Source: Cucumis sativus (Eukaryota > Streptophyta > Magnoliopsida > Cucurbitales > Cucurbitaceae). Taken from it: 64,000 bases of DNA. The notes beneath the pieces are model-generated. The model had not been told where the DNA came from and did not search any database. It worked only from the letters and a program-made list of their open reading frames with translations. The position numbers were made by a program, and so were the translations under genes. Location of the stretch: NCBI RefSeq assembly GCF_000004075.3, contig NC_026657.2, positions 40,596,732-40,660,731 on the forward strand. The letters run 5' to 3'. How positions within the stretch are numbered: the stretch's first letter is position 1; each line of letters starts with the position of its first letter. Below, in pieces: positions 31,201 to 41,712 of the stretch.

Positions 31201-34200
31201 AATCACGGCACAATATTCAGCATTTGCATCCACATGATGGATCCCTTCTCCATTACCTCTTCTTGGATCCTCAGTAGCAAGGTTCTCAAAACAGTAACCC
31301 CAATAGCACCTGTGAGACAAGGTTATTAAGACACTAAAAAGCCTTGGATACAAACTACTGATGAAAGAACTGATCAACTAATGTCACACATCAAAAGAGA
31401 GGACATGGATTATCTACTAAAGTCATCAAGTAGTTTATGTTGCATCAACATTTAGTGAATGCTTTTACACTTATGTATGACAAAAACAGAAACTAGAAAA
31501 CGTTACCAGCAATCAGATTAAATGTCAATGACTATCAGCCTATACAAGATCATACGCACATCTGCACATACTAGTTTTATGAAATCTTACTCTCATACAT
31601 TTTGTGAAAACACATTGTACCTTCTACGCTCCATTTCACTTTGTGGTCTTTCTGGTAATTTATGAACATCTAGGTATACAACACCATTTCTTTTATGCAC
31701 ACCCATTTCCCATGGCTCATGACGAATGTAAGCAGTAGCCAATATCTGCATTGAAAGCAGCAACTTAACACAATACTGATACTAAATCATTCTGAAACAT
31801 TCAGAATATATATCATCAACAATAAAACTGTGTATTTGCACATTCTAACGTCATCAGTATCAGGAGAATATTAGCGTCATAGAGAGGAAAAAGAAATCAG
31901 GATTTCCTTCAGCAATGGTATGAGTAATCTAAAAAATTAAAAAATGAAAGTAACAAAAAAAAATATACATGTACATTCGAAAAATTCTCTATGCTATTAC
32001 CATCGCCGGTCAGCCATAAGTAAACAATGAAATTTTTCGAATATTTAATGAGAAGCACAAAAGGAGTACTGAACAGTTTAAAAAATTATAATAGGATAAG
32101 ACAATAAAAAATATACCTTGTTAAGATTGTTGCGGAAAGTCTGAAAGCACAAGAGCAAAAACATCAGTAATTGATTCGCAGCGAGAGTCACAAGACATTA
32201 AGGTTAGAATCCAGAAGCTAAAAAGTGCCTCACCACAAAATGAATATTTTGAAGGGGGATGTTTTTGTCCCTAATGCAGCCAAGGAGGTCACCAAAACCC
32301 TGAGAACCTAAGTCTGAATAAAAAGGAGAAAAAGTTATAGGAAGTCAAAACACAGCATTTAAAAGTTTTTTAGATACATTGACCCTAAAAGAATGATCAA
32401 AAGAATCAATGTGACATCTATACTGGCTTAAAAATAGCTTCAAAGAAAATTGCAACTGAAATATTTTGGATAATTGTATACCTTTCTTTTCAATAAAAGT
32501 GTCAAAACCTTCATTTAAATCAGCTCCAATATCTTCAGTAATAAAGCGCTTAAACAGTCTCTAGCATTGGCACGTCAACAAGAAAAATGAGTGAAATTGG
32601 AACTGTACTACCTGCTCACATATTTATAGACATCACAAAATCCATGAAAATTTATATGAAAAAAGATCTCTAATCAGCTTACCAAACTACGGTCATCAAA
32701 GTAGACATCTCCACCTTCTACACGACTATAGCAGGCAAGCTCACAAGGCTATCAAATAAATTAATATCAGCATAGAGTCAAGAATGATATATGAACTCTA
32801 TGAAAGAACAAGAGCTTCCATAAAAGTTAAGCTTCTCTTGAAGCATGATAGAATGCAGACACCGTCGTAAACTCTAAAACATAAAAAATGCCACAAGCCC
32901 AAACTAAAAGTGTTTTTCCACCACCACCCAATAAGAAAATATAACATACAAACACATGCCACTTAAACCAACCAGATTGAGAAAAATGCTCTGAATGTAT
33001 ATGTCGTCAATCTGTGTGTATGTAGAGAGAGAAAAACAAGAAACAGTATGCATACCTCCTGGAAAGTAATACACTTTCTCGCCAGTGTTTCTTCACTTTT
33101 AGTAAGCTTCATGTCTGAAACGAAGCGTTCATCATGATGACGGCCGTTTGAAAACTTTGATCCATAGCCACCAAAGCCATGCCTTTGAGGATATGGTCCA
33201 GGCCGTGGAAGGAGGCCTGATCCTCTATCATTTTGATTCCCCCAACGACCTCGCCCAAATGTACCTCTAGCGTGGTGGTTGTTATTCCTTATTGCAGGTA
33301 AGACTGCCATAAAATTAATCAACTGAGAAAATTGTGAATCTCTCCCATCTTCTATTATTCTTCAACTTCTCTTGTAATAAAATTGATGGTTTCATTTAAT
33401 AACCATTTTGTTTGTTGTTTTTGGTTCTTGAAAATTGTGTTTGTTTCTTCCAATTTCTATTACCATGGTTTTCATCCATCCAAACGAAACACTTGAATTC
33501 GTAACAAAATTTAAAAAGCTACTTTTTTAGCTCCCAAAGCTTAGCTTGATATTTAAAAACACTCCTAAAAAGTAAATGACATAACAAGAAAAAAGGTGGA
33601 AGTGGTACGTTATCAAACGAAGCCCTTATAATCCATTTAGTATTTCAATGTACAATATATGCTATTTTCATTCCAGTTCAGCAATTAGTTCATCTTAGAG
33701 AACATACTTCCTCGCCATTTAACCAAAATTGTGAAACGATTCAAATTTCAAAAACCCTTCAATTAATTCAAACTAAAGACTTCAAAAGAGGGAAACATTG
33801 AACATAACAAATTGACAAAGAAAACACTTCAATGACTCCCTCCGAAAATTCATACCTGGTCTAGAACCGTTGCACCGTATACAGAAACACAGGTAGAATA
33901 CACCAAATAGCAATGTTTTCATCATGTATGCAAATTAAACAGTATCTCCAACTGAAAAAATTACCTGGAACTGAGAAAGGACTAACAGCAAGTGTCTTGC
34001 AATAATCCTCGTTATCAGAACCAAACAGATCTCTATCTTCATACCCATGAGAACCCCTGTGCACATTTTGCTGTACTTCCCCGCCATTTTCCTGGTCGTC
34101 TTCTTCAGCACTACTCGCACTCCCACTACTACTGCTATCGCCTCCATCGCTAGCATTAGACGATGAGGAATCCGAAGACGAGGAAGAATCCGAAGAGGAA

Positions 34201-34331
34201 GAAGATTGCGAAGATGAAGCAGGAGCATCGCGGTCATGGTCGTTGTCGTTGTCGTTGTGGTTGTTGTTGTCGTCGTCGTCGTTTCCATACTCTTCGCCGA
34301 ATATATCTACATCTTGCTCGGGGAAATCCAT
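28262..34331 (-). CDS. DXO1: Decapping/deNADding nuclease DXO homologue, DXO1 type
   Basis: Rai1/DXO-family enzyme that removes aberrant and NAD caps from RNA 5' ends; plant DXO1 also binds and activates the cap methyltransferase RNMT1 through its N-terminal extension. Exons (minus): 33965-34331, 33056-33303, 32683-32748, 32482-32560, 32234-32313, 32117-32140, 31621-31745, 31093-31309, 30926-30979, 30244-30290, 29543-29627, 28535-28598, 28262-28365; 519 residues. The first 120 residues are Asp/Asn/Ser-rich, followed by an RG-rich patch (GTFGRGRWG) and then the fold. Catalytic motifs in exon 8: WGYCFE (333-338), metal-binding E380-M-D382 and E396-L-K398. C-terminal parts: [41 protein letters not shown]. 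Exon 6 has only 24 nt. The frame stays open upstream to an ATG at 34574; 34331 was chosen because family proteins I recall start there. Confidence 0.94.
28950..29110 (-). repeat. Retroelement-tail-like sequence in DXO1 intron 12
   Basis: Read on the minus strand this ends in TTCAATAAAGTTGAATTATT followed by an A-rich tract, resembling the 3' tails of LINE copies in the IIL1 and CK2-beta introns. No coding remnant is recognisable, so the assignment is weak. Confidence 0.3.
34222..34290. repeat. Coding trinucleotide-rich tract in DXO1 exon 1
   Basis: GTC/GTT-type triplets on the plus strand encode alternating Asp and Asn (about 25 residues) early in DXO1. Such tracts vary in length between alleles. 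Another reading frame over the same bases gives a long Thr run, which is an artefact. Confidence 0.7.
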
Positions 34332-34580
34332 TAGAGGGATGAAACCCGGCAATCCGGGCAGCGAATTGCAATGGTTCCGATCAAATTGCGAGAAGAAAAG
34401 AGTTGGAATTTTGATGGGAGGGAAGAAGAGGAGTGAACGGGCTTTCAGTGGAATATGACTCGACTGCACAGGTTTTCCTTCTTCCGTCAGGTAAGAGTTT
34501 CCTTTTGGGAATCTGATTCGTAACTCGTTGAACTGACAAGGTGAGTGAGTCAGTGAGTTGACTCGGTTCCTCACTCTTTC

Positions 34581-34624
34581 TGGGCCTTATTGGAATACTT
34601 TGGCCCAACTCTATTTCCGGCCCA
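34581..34624 (-). promoter_or_regulatory. Three site II elements (TGGGCC/GGCCCA) upstream of DXO1
   Basis: TGGGCC at 34581-34586 and GGCCCA at 34602-34607 and 34619-34624 lie 250-295 bp before the chosen DXO1 start. Site II (TGGGCY) motifs are bound by TCP factors and mark growth-related housekeeping promoters in plants. Their place suggests that transcription starts near 34560 or below, which bears on whether the ATG at 34574 can be used. Confidence 0.5.
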
Positions 34625-34698
34625 AAATAGAAGTGACGTAGTTATTTTCTCCTTATACATAAGTACTACCCATCAAGTTTACCAAACTAATTAATATT

Positions 34699-34742
34699 TA
34701 GTATTTGTAGATATAACGGTTAGTATTTGTAGATATAACGGT
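34699..34742. repeat. 22-bp tandem duplication
   Basis: TAGTATTTGTAGATATAACG plus GT occurs at 34699-34720 and again at 34721-34742, both identical. It sits in the spacer upstream of DXO1. Confidence 0.93.
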
Positions 34743-34744
34743 AC

Positions 34745-35698
34745 ATATGTCATGTATGTTTGCATTGGTTCAATAATACCAATACATATTAAATATATGA
34801 TTTCCTCCGACTACTTTCATCATCTTAATCAACAATACACTCAACAATTGACCCGTTATCGTCTTCTTCTTGGAATTGTGACCCTTCTCCCTATACTCAA
34901 ATGTAGAAGCAATAGCCTTACCCAAGGTATTTGCATGTCTTCATTAAATTAGGCAATTGTGTAAAATGCTCTACAAAATTGCTTAACTATTTATAAAGTG
35001 AGTATAGTTTTATTGTTATATAAGGTGAAAGCCCAACGCAAAACCAAATGGATTCAATTAATTTCAAGTTACTAACTTTGAATCATTTTTTCAAACTTAT
35101 CATTTTTTATATTCAATTTTATTTTGAACAGGGACTTTGTGTTTCTTTTTTCTTCTTTCATTTTGTTTTAAATTAAAATCTTGATTTTCTTTATATACAC
35201 CACAAGGTTAGTTTATTTTTTAAGGGTAATATACTCTAGATTCCATTCAATTTTGAGCAGCTTTTTAAAATTTGTTATGAACCAATCATTTTTAATTTTC
35301 TCGAAATACAAACCAAGTAGATCAATTGGTTGGATTTGTTTTTTTTTTTTTTTTTTAATGTTTTTGGTTGAACTCCTAATTACAAAAATGGTAATTAAAG
35401 AGAAGAAAAAAGAAATGTATTTTCTAATGTGAAATGTTAATTGCAAAAGTTAGACGAAGATGCTTTACACAAAACCGAGCACTATTATTGCTCACACAAG
35501 GACTTCTCCCAACTTTTTCTAAGAAAAAATAATAATTCTAAAATCCATCTAGTTTTTTTTTCTTTTTTTTTTTTTTCTTTCTTTTTTTCCTCTCATTATT
35601 TCATCTTCAAACTGTTTGGTTTCCAAGAATAAGAAAAATAAAAATATGTCATTAACAGTTAATCTAGCTAATCACACTTCCAATTCTCTGTACTTTCT
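34745..35698. other. Spacer between DXO1 promoter and CBL 3' end
   Basis: No gene is recognised. It contains poly-T runs at about 35338-35356 and 35549-35590, AT-rich repeat-like DNA, and at its right edge the likely 3' UTR of the CBL gene. Confidence 0.5.
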
Positions 35699-37825
35699 TC
35701 AAGCAGCAGCCTCATCCACCTCAGAATAAAACACAAAACTTGGGAATGCTGTCGTTATATCCCTGCATTTTCGACAAAAGGAACTCATGAGAAGGTTCCC
35801 GAAACGGGTCTGAGTTCTTTCAACAAGACAGAAAAAAAGACGACTAGTCTTGTTACCTTAAATAAGGGAGTGTCATGATCCTTAATAACGAGGGGTTCTT
35901 GGAAACAAAATATTGCCATTCTGACATGTCGATCTTCCCATCTTGGTTCGTATCCGCTTCCAAAAATGTCTACAAGGCACAAAGAAGTGTTTCATGATTC
36001 TGCTGATTCGTTAGTAATGAAGAAACAGTGTATTATACCGACAAATCACATTACAGGACTATGGTCTGGTCTTTGGAGTTTAGGGTCGCAACTCACCTTA
36101 TCAAGAATCGCCTCAACGGTCTCATCAGCCAACTTCATTTCAGATTCACCAAGAAGTGCTAATAACATTTGCTTAACCTGTCATTATCAAATTGCATAAT
36201 GAAACATCTAAATGGATAAACTGGATCAACAAAGAAATAGCATCTCGAGTCCTGACTAACGGAACTGCTTTTAAAGAAAATCTAAATCAATCCATTTGAA
36301 TTACTTGATGTGACACGAGCAGAGACAAGGGAATTAAGAATTTCACAGCAGAAGAAACAATGAAAAAGAAGAAATGAAGTTATCTGCATACCTCTTCTCG
36401 TTCGATAAAGCCCGTATTATCTAGGTCATAAAGCCTAAATGAAACTGCAAAAGTTTTTAAAAGAAAATCAGAACACCAACCTATATAGTTTGAAAGCACG
36501 AGAACTACTAATCAAGTAGAGATATTATAAATGCTGGAAATTTAAACTCTTGACAGTATTTTCTGTACTTACAATTTATCTTGTCTTCCATAGAAGTATT
36601 TGGATGGAATATATGGAGCGCTCTAACAAAGTCACCAAAATCAATAACTCCTCTGTGCTTCACATCAAATAGATCAAAGATCTACAGGCACAAAAACAGT
36701 TTTTCGGTCATATGGTGATTGTATATAAATGACTAGGAAAGAGTATCGATACAGTTAGGGCTGCTCGTAAGTTAGATTGATTAAATCAAAATTAGACTTG
36801 ATCAGTACTTCAGATATTGATACACGGATCCTCGTTAGGTCGTTTTTCTTTTAATTGTTGTTATTATTCAAACTATCAAATCCACCAATCGAATAGCATA
36901 CCCGGCTTGCAAAGAGGTTTTCTTTCTTCCTGTTCTTGAAAAGAGCCAATAAAAATTCTTCCTGCACAAGTAAGAACATTGTCAACTCTTGGCAATTGCA
37001 GTTTGAAATTTGGATTTGCATAACTCAAGTTCATTTATATCACAATTAACCATAACATATGCAGAAGATAAATGTCCCAAGTATATATCATTGTCATTCA
37101 TAAAACCATATGAGATTGTCCAAATACGACGCAGAATTCAGAACAGGACATGTAATGAGAGATAAAATACAGTCTAAATTACTCAAGTGGGTAAAAAACA
37201 GAGAATGATAATTACGTATGATGGATAAAATACCTTGTTTATTAGCCCATCGTCTATCACTGAACTGCTGATGCTTTTGAAAAGCTCGAATAGAGCTTCA
37301 ACCTCACTGACACTAACTGAAAGATCAGAACATGGCACACAACAATAAGAAGTCAATACAATACTCAAATCAAGGTTATAAGACTCTTAGATAAGCCACT
37401 TGATGGTCGTTAGTAATATATACAACAGCTCAAAAATCACCACATAAAGACCAAGACACTCAGATAGTAATAGTAAAAAGAAGATTCAGTCCCTCCTCTT
37501 GGATTCTTATGAATATGATGACGTTATAGCAGAACAAAATCTTATATTCTAACTTTCATATATAAAAATTTTTAACCCAAAGAGGGCAATGGTCCCTTTG
37601 CTCTACCCCTGCACATCATATTCTAAGAAGATAATCTTATCAAGCTTGAATTAAATAAAGGGCATCCTAAGCTACGGATTCTCAACAATTTATCAAGAAC
37701 AAAAAATGGCAGATAATGCAAAAGCTGAGTGAAACAGAGAACTTACAAGTCGTTTGTGAAGCAAGGAAAACAGGATCCTCGTAGCCAGGGAACTGCCTTC
37801 TTCCTTTAGACGAAACACAGCCCAT
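35699..37825 (-). CDS. CBL: Calcineurin B-like protein (CBL1/CBL9-type calcium sensor)
   Basis: Calcium sensor that binds and recruits CIPK kinases to membranes in ion and stress signalling. Exons (minus): 37747-37825, 37234-37316, 36902-36961, 36573-36681, 36392-36444, 36097-36177, 35857-35969, 35699-35762; 213 residues, the same length as CBL1. MGCVSSKG is an N-myristoylation site with the palmitoylatable Cys3. Four EF-hand regions are present; the last ([12 protein letters not shown]) has canonical ligands, while [12 protein letters not shown] and [12 protein letters not shown] deviate. FPSF near the end is the motif phosphorylated by CIPKs. The tail [14 protein letters not shown] and the core resemble CBL1/CBL9, but the N-terminus ([11 protein letters not shown]) has CBL4/8-like features, so the clade is not certain. 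One residue is inserted relative to CBL1 (NRKKENLF). A 5' UTR intron (37829-38377) ends two exonic bases upstream of the ATG. Confidence 0.94.
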
Positions 37826-37828
37826 TTA

Positions 37829-38377
37829 CTGGAAAAAAAATAACGGAATATGCAAAACCAACAGCTGCCTCCTCTGTTTCACTACAACACATCGTGAAAA
37901 CCCATCTTACCCCTTGCATTTAACGAACCCAAAATTCAAAACAACCATCAAAACACCCTCAGATTAGTCGACATAAAATTCAAAACCAAACTACCGAACA
38001 TAAATCTTGGGTAAAACATTTTGACTTAGCCTTTTGTTGACCTCAGAAAATTTAAAAAAAAAAAAATCGTATTTCAAACACGAGACATCTAAAATTCAAT
38101 TGTAATCAATAAAATAATCAAGGTATTCATTCATACCGACCCATCTACACTCCTCTCTCTCTCTCTCTCTTTTCTCTCTGTTTTAAATGATCCAACAAAT
38201 TCTTCGCCCGTTTATCTCAAATTTCAGAAAGACTCGGAAGAAAGATTACACAACTTTTTTTTTTTTAAAGAAACCCAAATATAAAATTGAAATCCAAGCA
38301 CGGCCCACATAAAAAAATCCAGAGAATTCGCTATAAAGCGTAAAGGAAAGATGAGAGAAAGGGGAAAAGAGACTCAC
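37829..38377 (-). other. 5' UTR intron of the CBL gene, with (CT)n microsatellite
   Basis: On the minus strand a strong donor (CTG|GTGAGT, intron from 38377) and a polypyrimidine-CAG acceptor (ending at 37829) bracket about 550 bp just before the CBL ATG. A CT run lies at about 38151-38170. Leader introns are common in plant signalling genes and can raise expression. No transcript was available to confirm it. Confidence 0.6.
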
Positions 38378-39080
38378 CAGGAAGAATGGTGTGGCGGAGG
38401 AATCCAAGGAGAAGGGGAGATATTGTTAGAGGAGAGGAAAATGAGGGGAAATGATCCTGAAGAAGAGAGAAAACTATGGGGAATGGAATTGGAAAGCGCA
38501 AATTTCGAGAGTGAAAGGAAGTTTAATTTAAAAGCAGCGGCGGAAGGAAGACAACTTGGATGATGAATGTGATGTGTATTAACGCGAAATTGGAAACGGC
38601 AGAACCCTTAATTGGTATATATATTGTTTATTTAATTTTTTCTTCTTCGTTTTTTTCGTAATTTAATTTAATTGTTTTATTTCTGGTATTCCAGGTAATA
38701 AAGCAGAATCTTTTTCGAATTGGATGATACAATACAAATATATGTTCACCGCAAAATAATTTTGGCCACGTATGAAATTTATTGCAACTGTACTGCACGC
38801 CCCTTGTGGTGGATCCATGCATTATATTTTAAATAAATACAATTTTCAAAATTAGCAAAAATATACCAATTATTTACTTATGTCAAAATTCAAAATTAAG
38901 TATAATGAGTTTTTGTGTTTTTTTTTGTTTGTTAATAGGTATTTTTAGGAGAAAAGCTTTTCATATATTTTTAATTATATTTATACGAATATCATGGAAG
39001 TGCCTAGATGTATTATGGTTTTAGGGGCTTTGAAGTATTTGAATTAGAGAAGGGAGAAGAGGAGATGGAAATTTGAATTT

Positions 39081-39088
<8 letters not shown>

Positions 39089-39115
<27 letters not shown>
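39089..39115. repeat. (TA)n microsatellite
   Basis: About 13 uninterrupted TA repeats in non-coding DNA upstream of the CBL gene. Confidence 0.9.
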
Positions 39116-39118
<3 letters not shown>

Positions 39119-40482
39119 GTCAATTCATTATTTAAAATAATAAAAAATATATATTTTTAATAGTAGTAAAATAAATTAAAATATTTATAAATTACGACAA
39201 AATTTGATTGATAGAATATGAAAAAAATTATATATGTTGTTATTTTGATCAAATTAAAAGAAAAAAATATAGTCACATTTTAAATAGATTATGGTTTAAA
39301 AGTTAACCACATATATTCATATCCTAAATAGTAATATTTATGTTGTAGTTGGATGTTTGCACCAAACTTTTACATCCTAACCACGTGGCCCAATCATGTG
39401 CTGCCATTATCGAACTAATTTTGTTGCGATATTTCCTTTTACCTTTTTCATTTAAGAAATAATATTCTTCTCTCTTTTTTTTTCCTTTTTCAAACTTGTT
39501 GAAATAAAATGAAACAATACTCCATTGAAATAGTTAAGAAATACTTCTAAAGAAAGTTAAGGAATACCATTTTTTTTAAATTTTACTTTAAACTCTTTCA
39601 TACTCTTGATTTAAGAACTAAAGTAAATCTTTGATCATCTTCTTCATTTTTGGTGAAAAATCCATAAAACAAACTAATATATTTCGTGATGTGAAATTTA
39701 GATAAAGAAAAAGTATATATCACTGTCGCGCTAGTAGTTGAATTTGTTTGTAATTTGAATGATAAACGACAGAAAAAACCAAAACAATGGAAATTCTTAT
39801 ACCAATTATATAATAGAAAATAAGCCACAACACTTAATTTATGTTTGGTTTAATTTTATAATTGGTAAACCATTTATTTCAAATACTTAAGAAAGTTAAT
39901 CAAAATATGCACTTAATCAATTTCAATTTGTATTTAATCAGCACAGTGTATTTATAGAAATTTTCATGATCCATGATTTATCATAACTTTATTAGGATTA
40001 GTGTATAAGTTTCCTAATCGATTTTGTTGCTTTATTATGTATGACTAAAACTTTTTTCATTATAACATTTATTAAATGACGCATCAAATGTTTGATATTA
40101 TTTCAATACTATAATTTCTTTTAAGTTTTTTTTTGTTGTCGAAAACTCAAAAAGAAAAAAAACCACGTAAGTTTGTAAACCCGAGATTTTACTAAATTTC
40201 ATATTTGATTTTTAAAGGTTGAGTGTATATTTAAATATTTCTTTACATGAGGTGAAACATTATAATAAAATGTTTAGAAATTAGAAAAGAAAAATAATCT
40301 AAAAAGGGAAGGGTTATTGAATTATGAAATGAACTACCAAAATTGCACATGGCCCCACTTTAGTAGACTTGTAGGCATATGCAACCTCAGTTTCTAGAAG
40401 CGCGTGGATGAGTTTTGAAAGAAAGGTGTTGTGAACAGTCCAAGTCAAGAGTTAAAATGCCATGCAATTCAATCACCTCACT

Positions 40483-40624
40483 ACACGTGGCAAAAATGAA
40501 CAAATAAGTCATTCTCTGGGCCCCTTTTTTGATATTGGTTTATGCTTTAATGTCCACGTTTCACATAGAACCCATTAAATCTTGCGCGTGAGCTGACGTG
40601 TCCTCATACTGTTGAGGCCACGTG
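40483..40624. promoter_or_regulatory. Cluster of ACGT-core (ABRE/G-box) motifs in the gene-poor region
   Basis: ACACGTGGC at 40483-40491, TCCACGTTT near 40552, GACGTGTCC at 40595-40603 and CCACGTGTT around 40618-40626 lie within 145 bp. A further CACGTG lies at 39382-39387. ACACGTGGC and ACGTGTC are the classic abscisic-acid response element forms. The stretch is less AT-rich than its surroundings. No gene start is seen beside it; the nearest are CBL (2.7 kb left) and UVH1 (3.8 kb right). Confidence 0.4.
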
Positions 40625-41654
40625 TTACAATCTCAACAGGTCATACCAAATTCCGGATTGACGAAAGAATGAAAATAACATATTTTCAATACACTTATTG
40701 TTTTTTAAATGTATAATATAATTTTGTGTATGATTACTATTAAAAAACTGTTGTGTTTTCTAAAATAAAGCGCATTGAAACGGCAGTCGACACTGCGTTT
40801 TGGGTTTTTAGGTTGTAAGCTAAGTTTCATGGAAAGCCACAATAGATATTGAATATTTGGGTTTTTTTCTTTCTTTCTTCTTTGTATTAAATTTAATTCA
40901 CTATAAATGTTGAATGAATTTATAACATGACTTTTTTTTTTTAATGATCTATGTATGGTAGGTTTTTAAAAAAAAAAGTACTTGAAATGAACTTTAATGT
41001 TTAGAGTTTTGAAGATATACACCGAAAAATTAAATCTACGATAATTGAATAGGTAAATGCACACGACGTGACAATTTATTCCATCATGTGATTGTACGGA
41101 CGATTTTGGATTGATCTCATCATCAACTTTTATCTCGGTTTTGCAATTTATTAACTTTCTTAAATTTTAGCCTCGATATTTCACTACACGCTCGTTTGAT
41201 GTCAGTAGCTTAAAAAATAAGTCTTTAATATTAACAGAGTAAATTTTGAAATTTAAAAAGCAACGTAAAACTAACTTCAATTTTTTTAAAAAAATCACAA
41301 CATTATAATATGATACATTTAATTTCGTTTGACCTAAACAACAACATTAAATGTAAATAATTCATGCTCCTATCAATGCAACACTTACACTAACACCATC
41401 AAAAATGGTGATACTGACATGATTCATAAAAAAATGTCAAGATCGCTCAATACCCCACGTCGTAACTATTATACTAACAAAATATCAGTTACATTATCAA
41501 AAACTACAATGACAATTATAACAATTAACAACAACGTAAGTTCCAAATACAATAAGATTTTTCACTTGACGACCACAACGATGAATTTCGTTTTCAAAAT
41601 ACTAATTTAAAAGTGGGGCTCTCGTTCATGACACAAGTAAACAAAAAATCTACA

Positions 41655-41712
41655 AGGTTTAAAAAAATAAATATTTATTTCCGAGGTTTAAAAAAATAAA
41701 TATTTATTTCCG
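41655..41712. repeat. 29-bp tandem duplication
   Basis: A unit beginning AGGTTTAAAAAAATAAATAT and ending TTTCCG is repeated exactly at 41655-41683 and 41684-41712. The identity of the two copies suggests a recent event. Confidence 0.93.

Noticed and set aside
30874-31377. A 167-codon minus-strand frame as a separate gene
   Set aside because: It is DXO1 exon 8 read through the 113-nt intron 8; the family sequence requires splicing at 31093/30979.
33935-34288. A 117-codon minus-strand frame with a long Thr run
   Set aside because: It is another reading frame of DXO1 exon 1; the Thr run comes from the Asp/Asn triplet tract and the frame lacks family motifs.
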